Shown: one piece after another, positions 59,029 to 64,000 of the stretch | Numbering within the stretch: the stretch's first letter is position 1 | Layout: each line of letters starts with the position of its first letter | Source: Glandiceps talaboti | Lineage: Eukaryota > Hemichordata > Enteropneusta > Spengelidae | Assembly: GCF_964340395.1 (NCBI RefSeq) | Contig: NC_135567.1 | Location: 5,114,899-5,178,898, forward strand | Direction: 5' to 3' | Length of the DNA: 64,000 nucleotides | Program-made: the position numbers and the translations under genes | The notes under the pieces: model-generated | Databases searched by the model: none | What the model saw: only the letters and a program-made list of their open reading frames with translations | Told to the model about the DNA's origin: nothing

Positions 59029-61277
59029 TAACAAGCTACCTATCGGTCAGAATAGCTCAGCTGTTTTTTTTTTTTTTTTTTTTTTTTTGTAACATGTAGA
59101 AGTTGTTCAGTTGTTCAGCTCTTCACTTTGCAGTTTTGTTTTAACGATGTAATAAAGTGGTTAGTGGTTTCATATGATGTCTCACTATAAAACACATTTT
59201 ACACAGACAGTTGGTAATGTATTGTACTTTTATACCAGCGTCACCTGCCCATTTTGTAACGAAAATCTACTGTTATGAAAAACTGCACAAAATCTCAGAA
59301 AAAAATGACTGGGAAATGCACACAAGAAAAAGAAAAAAAGATGATTTTGAGGTTGGCTATAAATAATTCCAGTGTCTTACAGTTTTAACCCTGGAAAATT
59401 TTAATGATGAATGAAATAAACTAGGGATCTAAAATAACATTGAGGCAATTCTAATTTCAATTTTCTAACAAATTTACCAAGTCAACAACACTAAACTTGT
59501 ACTAGTTGTAGTAGACATAACATCGTCTGATATTTTAATTTACAGAGTTTCTTGTGACCGGCGCCTGTCAGCAGACTTGGCCAAGTTTTGTTCATCATTC
59601 CATTGTACTTAAACCTTATACTTGATATTTCGCAATAATTATAATTCTCAACAAAATACCTCAACATGCCTCACCTCGCTTGTACTCAAAGCAGTCCCGG
59701 TATGATCACTGACTAGTCGTGCTTGCATACGGAGTAATCCGGGACTCGATTCTGACAATTGTCCCTACTATTTGTTTAGAGTCAAGTCAGCAATATAGAC
59801 TCGTGCACCACCTGTCGTATGTAAGCAGGGCTAACCACTGACATGACCAGAGAGAACCTTTTCGGATTTACATGTAAAACGGGGAAAGATACGAAAAATA
59901 TAATGCAAAGTCTGAAGCCAAATTAAAGTTGTAATTATTTTAATTATTTTTACTTGCCAAATATTTTGCATTTTGGAAATGGCAAGACACGTTCATGTCG
60001 TATAACTTTACATGTAAACTGTCGGCCAATAAACAAAGTTTGGTCGATTCACAGTCGGCAGTGAGACTGCTCTTGCATAACTGCAATCGCATGCCTTCCT
60101 TAGCCGAGTTGTCTTTATTCTGGTTCACTGTCACTCCAAATTGCACGACAATATAGAATTAATCACAAGTTACATGTTATCTGAAAACATCAAACTTTTA
60201 TAGTGGGTCTGAAGTGTGATTTTACTGAGAACCAAGAACGTCCTGTGGTGCTACTTGCTGTGGAAAATCGCCCGGTCAAACGAGGTCAGCTTCAGCTTCT
60301 GGTCAAATCAGTCGTGGTTACTTGCCATAGTTATTTAAAACACATAAAAATACACCTTTTTGCGACATTTGTGAAACTTTCCGGTCCGTATTAAGGAAAC
60401 TATATGAGCGAAAAACCGGGTCGAAGTTTCAAGGCCTCAAGTATGCGTCTCAAATTCATCGGAAAATCGGTATTCCTAAATGTGATTCCAAAATTTGTTT
60501 TGCTGGTAGGAAAGAAGAGATGTCAGTTGAGGTTTAGGCATTTACAGTATCTAAAATGGTGGACTCTATTGAAAGTTACGGCGAGTTGAAAATACCCAAA
60601 AATAAGGCCTGTGAGCAGCCATTCAAAGTGTAATGGTTGCAAACTGAAGGATAGATGTATGCAAATGAGGATGTTGTGGACTGGCTGATTATGTAGAAGG
60701 GGTGCAGAATTTGGATTTGAACGCTTGTCATTTGGGCGCACAATGCGTAGAATTGTGACTATAGCTCATATTACATTGCTTGTGTGACGTCAATAGTGTC
60801 TTTTGAAAAGTGGCAGTTTACTTAAAGTCTCATGGTCTGATTTCCAATATGGCGTCGGTCATAATACTCATTAATATATTCATTTTTTTTTCAAATTACA
60901 AAAAATTAAAAAAAAAAAATAGAAAAGAAGATGTGCTGACTTGAAATTAACAAATCTGAGTAAGCTACCGCCTGCGCATCAACACACCAGATATCAAAGC
61001 AATCTGACAAGTAGTATTGGAGGAGATGATGAAAATATAATTTTTGGAAAAAAATCATAAGAAATTGAAAATGGCACAGACCAACTTGGCATGAACAAAT
61101 CTGAATAGCCTCCCCCTAGGAAACATGCACACTAAATATCGAAGTATTCTGGCTGTTACTTTCGGAGAAGATGATGAAAATATAAAAAGTTGACGGACAC
61201 CTATGATTCACCTATACCTCTATACCCACTATACCTAAAGCTACGCTTTCATCTTTCGCTGACAGCAGAGCTAAAAA
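59029..61277 (+). repeat. Dispersed repeat E, copy 2
   Basis: Partner of 50749-53270 in the same orientation. A T-run of 22 at 59067-59088 follows AGAATAGCTCAGCTG, where copy 1 has only TTCTTTTTAG. The end ATACCTAAAGCTACGCTTTC then GACAGCAGAGCTAAAAA parallels copy 1. Confidence 0.88.
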
Positions 61278-61730
61278 CTGGAGCGTGTTTGTAGACAGTA
61301 TTGCTTTGACCTGCACATAACCAGGAATAGGCTGATATCCAATGTTACTTATGTAACATTATGTCATTGTGTGTAATCTCGTGGATTACTGTCTTGTACT
61401 CTGTACAGTCTTATTTTTATGTTCTTTTGTTGTTTTAAATTGAACTTTCAGTAATTGGACTTCCTGAGTCAAACCACAATGGCTGGACGTACCAACTGAA
61501 CTGAACTATGGTACATCACACACACTTCTGAATTGCTCCAAGATTAACATCTGTTTGAGATTGCTTGAAAACAGAGTTATTAGTACAGATGAACGGTATT
61601 AATTCTGTATTCTGTATTGAAACGTGTAAGTTCATTCAAGCTATAGACCTGATAAAGTGTCTTGTCCATTACTCTGTCTTACTATCTATGTGTGGCTTAA
61701 AGTCAAAAACCACTTGAAAGATTATTTTGA
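61278..61730. other. No feature recognised
   Basis: Plain AT-rich sequence between two repeat copies. Confidence 0.4.
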
Positions 61731-61732
61731 TA

Positions 61733-62215
61733 TTTGGTAAGGATATTCATTTCAGTTTCATGTTAGCATATTTTTCAAAATAAAATATATACATCTGCCA
61801 AGTAACACAAGACCATGCCCATAGCAACAGCCAAATGGTGTTGCATATTGTAAATATAACAGGGATGGATAGACAAATAAACATAAAAAAATAGTGTGCA
61901 AATATGCCTAGCAACATGACGATGAACATAGCAACAGCTAAACAGTGTTGTTTATTACAAAAAAGTAAAGATTGGAATAGGTAGGGAAATAAATAGACTT
62001 ATTTAGTATGCTTGCAAATAAGCCTAGCAACAAGACCACATCCATAGCAACAGTCAAATGATATTGCATATATAAAAACAGTGAAGAGTAGGCAAGTCAC
62101 TACACATTTAAAAGCAAATGCCTGTATAACTCCTCAAGTTAACGGCATCATTATACAGGCAAGTGAATGAATATTCACAAAATGTATGCAAATATAATTA
62201 GCAACAAAACCACAC
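61733..62215 (-). repeat. Dispersed repeat, GTTGCTATGG family, minus copy
   Basis: Read on the minus strand it carries GCTGTTGCTATGGGCATGGT, GTTGCTATGTTCATCGTCAT, TGTTGCTATGGATGTGGTCT and TTGTTGCTAATTATATTTGC in successive units. It is the only inverse-orientation copy seen in the window. Confidence 0.82.
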
Positions 62216-63724
62216 CCCTGACTCTGAAAATGTGCAGTGACAGCATATATTCATTGTTCCCAAATTTACTTTCAAACATTAGAATTTAATGTGTTTATGT
62301 CCATAAACTTATGAACTGATATTGTCATCCAGTAAATATATTTTATCATCAAAATAACTTAAGATTGTTTTATTACTTTAATAACTAATCAATGGGTTAT
62401 ACTTCTAATATATTTCATAATGACAGGCATCTGTTTACTAGTATTATTTAATAACTACTATTTAAAGCAAAATTAACTGTTCAATGATTTGTACATGAAA
62501 TATTGTAATTGGATTTTAAACTTGTTTACTGTTGAAAAAGTCTTGAATAATTATGCTTGTGAAAACACATGAAACACAGGTTGATGGGCACATTTCATCT
62601 TGAATGTAAAGATATATACTAAAGCACACATTCTATGCTCAATTGACCATTCACCCTGGGCACTGTACCCACTCCTACCTTAGTTACCTTTGCTACTGTT
62701 ACCTTTGACCTTTGCACACAGCTGGCAGCTCACGTAAGTATACTACAATCACTCTCATATCTCCACTTGTACATGAGATCCCCTTGGACTCTTGGAAATT
62801 AGCAAGTAGACATCACACACATTTAAATCCGAACCAAGCACACACTAAGAACTGTGGAGAACTTATCAATTCTGTTGCATTCATTCACCTCCATGGAAGT
62901 TCCCCACTCCTACCTGATCTTTTGCGTAAACTCCCTTAATTTCCATTAATGTCCAAATTTAAATAACATACGTGTATGGCTGAATAATTAATGCAAACCA
63001 TATAAAGGGACTGGACAGTTTCTTTGTCCGGGGAGGAGGATTGGAAGCGGTCTCTCCCTGTTTTTGAAATTGGCAGTAGAGAATTTGCGTCATTTCTACA
63101 ATGGCATGACCTTGTTGGAATTATGGTATATATTCGTGTCCCTGTTTCTTATCTGTATTCTTTAATATTATTTCATCAAGAGTGATAACATAACTATACA
63201 TATACATAATGTATTACCTACCACACAAGTTACAGACCATGTCACATTCTACTCTTCAATATAAAGGGATTAATACACATTGTAAATTTTCTGTTTTGGA
63301 CACTACCCGGTACATGTTATTGACACTAATACAAATCACCACATCTCATCAGACTTCAGTTTGTATTATACATTGTAGGTATTAGCACCTAAAGTTCTCT
63401 AACATACCAGTGACTTTACTATATCTACAATGGTAATGCCACTATACCAATGTTATGGACACTACATGGACCGTTTTGTATGTGTTATGCATGTGAAACT
63501 CATTTAAAACTTACATAAACTTTAGCTTTTCGAAACTTAGAAATATTACCTTCAAGGCTACAACTAATCTACAAATTGCCTTAGTAGACACACACAAACT
63601 CTAGTTCTGCTAGGGTAGATCCCCAGGACTTCCTCACCCCCAGAGGTCACGCATGCAGTCAACCAACAATCAGATACGCCAAAATTTACTTTCATAACGG
63701 TATTAAACTTGTCATAAACATTTT
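62216..63724. other. No feature recognised
   Basis: AT-rich. The ORF at 62712-62939 has no domain character or splice support. Confidence 0.4.
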
Positions 63725-64000
63725 AACCAATGGCATTGTAGCACAACTGTACAGTTTTAAAAAAAAATGTTTATCCACATGTTGAACCATGCTAAATATA
63801 GGTGGTCATTTGCTGAATGATTATCCAGTTGCCTATCCAACCATGCTGTTATCTTTGCAATATATGCGATCGTTTGGCTGTTGGTATGGGCATGGTCTTG
63901 TTTTTAAAAATATTTATTCATGTCTATTACTTCCTGTTGTTATCTTTGCAATAGACATGATCATTTGGCGTGGTCTTGTTGCTAAATAAATTTACACAAA
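63725..64000 (+). repeat. Dispersed repeat, GTTGCTATGG family, cut by the window end
   Basis: The head CAATGGCATTGTAGCACAAC is followed by at least two core units (GGCTGTTGGTATGGGCATGG, and a second with GGCGTGGTCTTGTTGCTAAA). Confidence 0.85.

Overview
This is a window of metazoan nuclear DNA, AT-rich and very repeat-rich. Coding sequence is split into short exons with GT-AG introns, there are non-LTR and Penelope-like retrotransposon fossils, a tRNA-derived SINE, and many tetranucleotide microsatellites. Ankyrin-Roc-COR genes, tetranucleotide arrays and this repeat mix are typical of marine invertebrates (lophotrochozoans, hemichordates, lancelets). The species cannot be read from the sequence. 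Nothing here looks bacterial, so ORFs of 60-130 codons are mostly chance or repeat readings.

The only convincing host gene lies on the minus strand. It encodes an ankyrin-Roc-COR protein (ROCO family). Seven exons between 11329 and 1127 splice cleanly: one 33-residue ankyrin repeat, a short ankyrin-like cap, the P-loop exon, the switch exon with the WDLAGQ motif and a poly-Asp run, two further Roc exons, and the start of COR. An eighth 99-bp ankyrin exon lies at 55981-56079. It belongs either to the same gene across a 44.7-kb intron or to a neighbouring paralogue. Start, COR end and stop are outside the window or not found.

Layout. 1-11.4 kb: Roc-COR exons among microsatellites and a 75-bp minisatellite. 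12-13.2 kb: a dispersed repeat with an internal minisatellite. 15.2-22.8 kb: three degenerate LINEs, one on the plus strand and two on the minus strand, with a SINE in one of them. 23.8-24.4 kb: a 34-37-bp minisatellite. 25.55-29.53 kb: a 4-kb foldback-like transposon with long inverted ends and an 8-bp target duplication. 30.3-31.7 kb: a Ser-rich ORF, a tandem array, and a broken RNase H1-type hybrid-binding domain inside inverted repeats. 34.4-35.7 kb: microsatellites and a dead DDE transposase. 36.3-37.16 kb: a cluster of palindromes and TA runs containing a complete hammerhead ribozyme core. 40.4-42 kb: a 53-bp satellite-like array. 43.8-46.7 kb: a LINE 3' end, an inverted-terminal element and a Penelope-like fossil with a decayed hammerhead. 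48.8-54.3 and 59-64 kb: dispersed repeat families, several of them in pairs.

The most notable object is the hammerhead ribozyme at 37023-37071 (minus strand), embedded in a 171-bp inverted-repeat element beside a long TA run. It has a stem III of only 3 bp closed by a 2-nt loop, the form known from retrozymes and Penelope-like elements. The foldback element and the inverted-repeat-bounded RNase H1 domain are the next most interesting. All functional statements rest on motif reading by eye; no database search was run.
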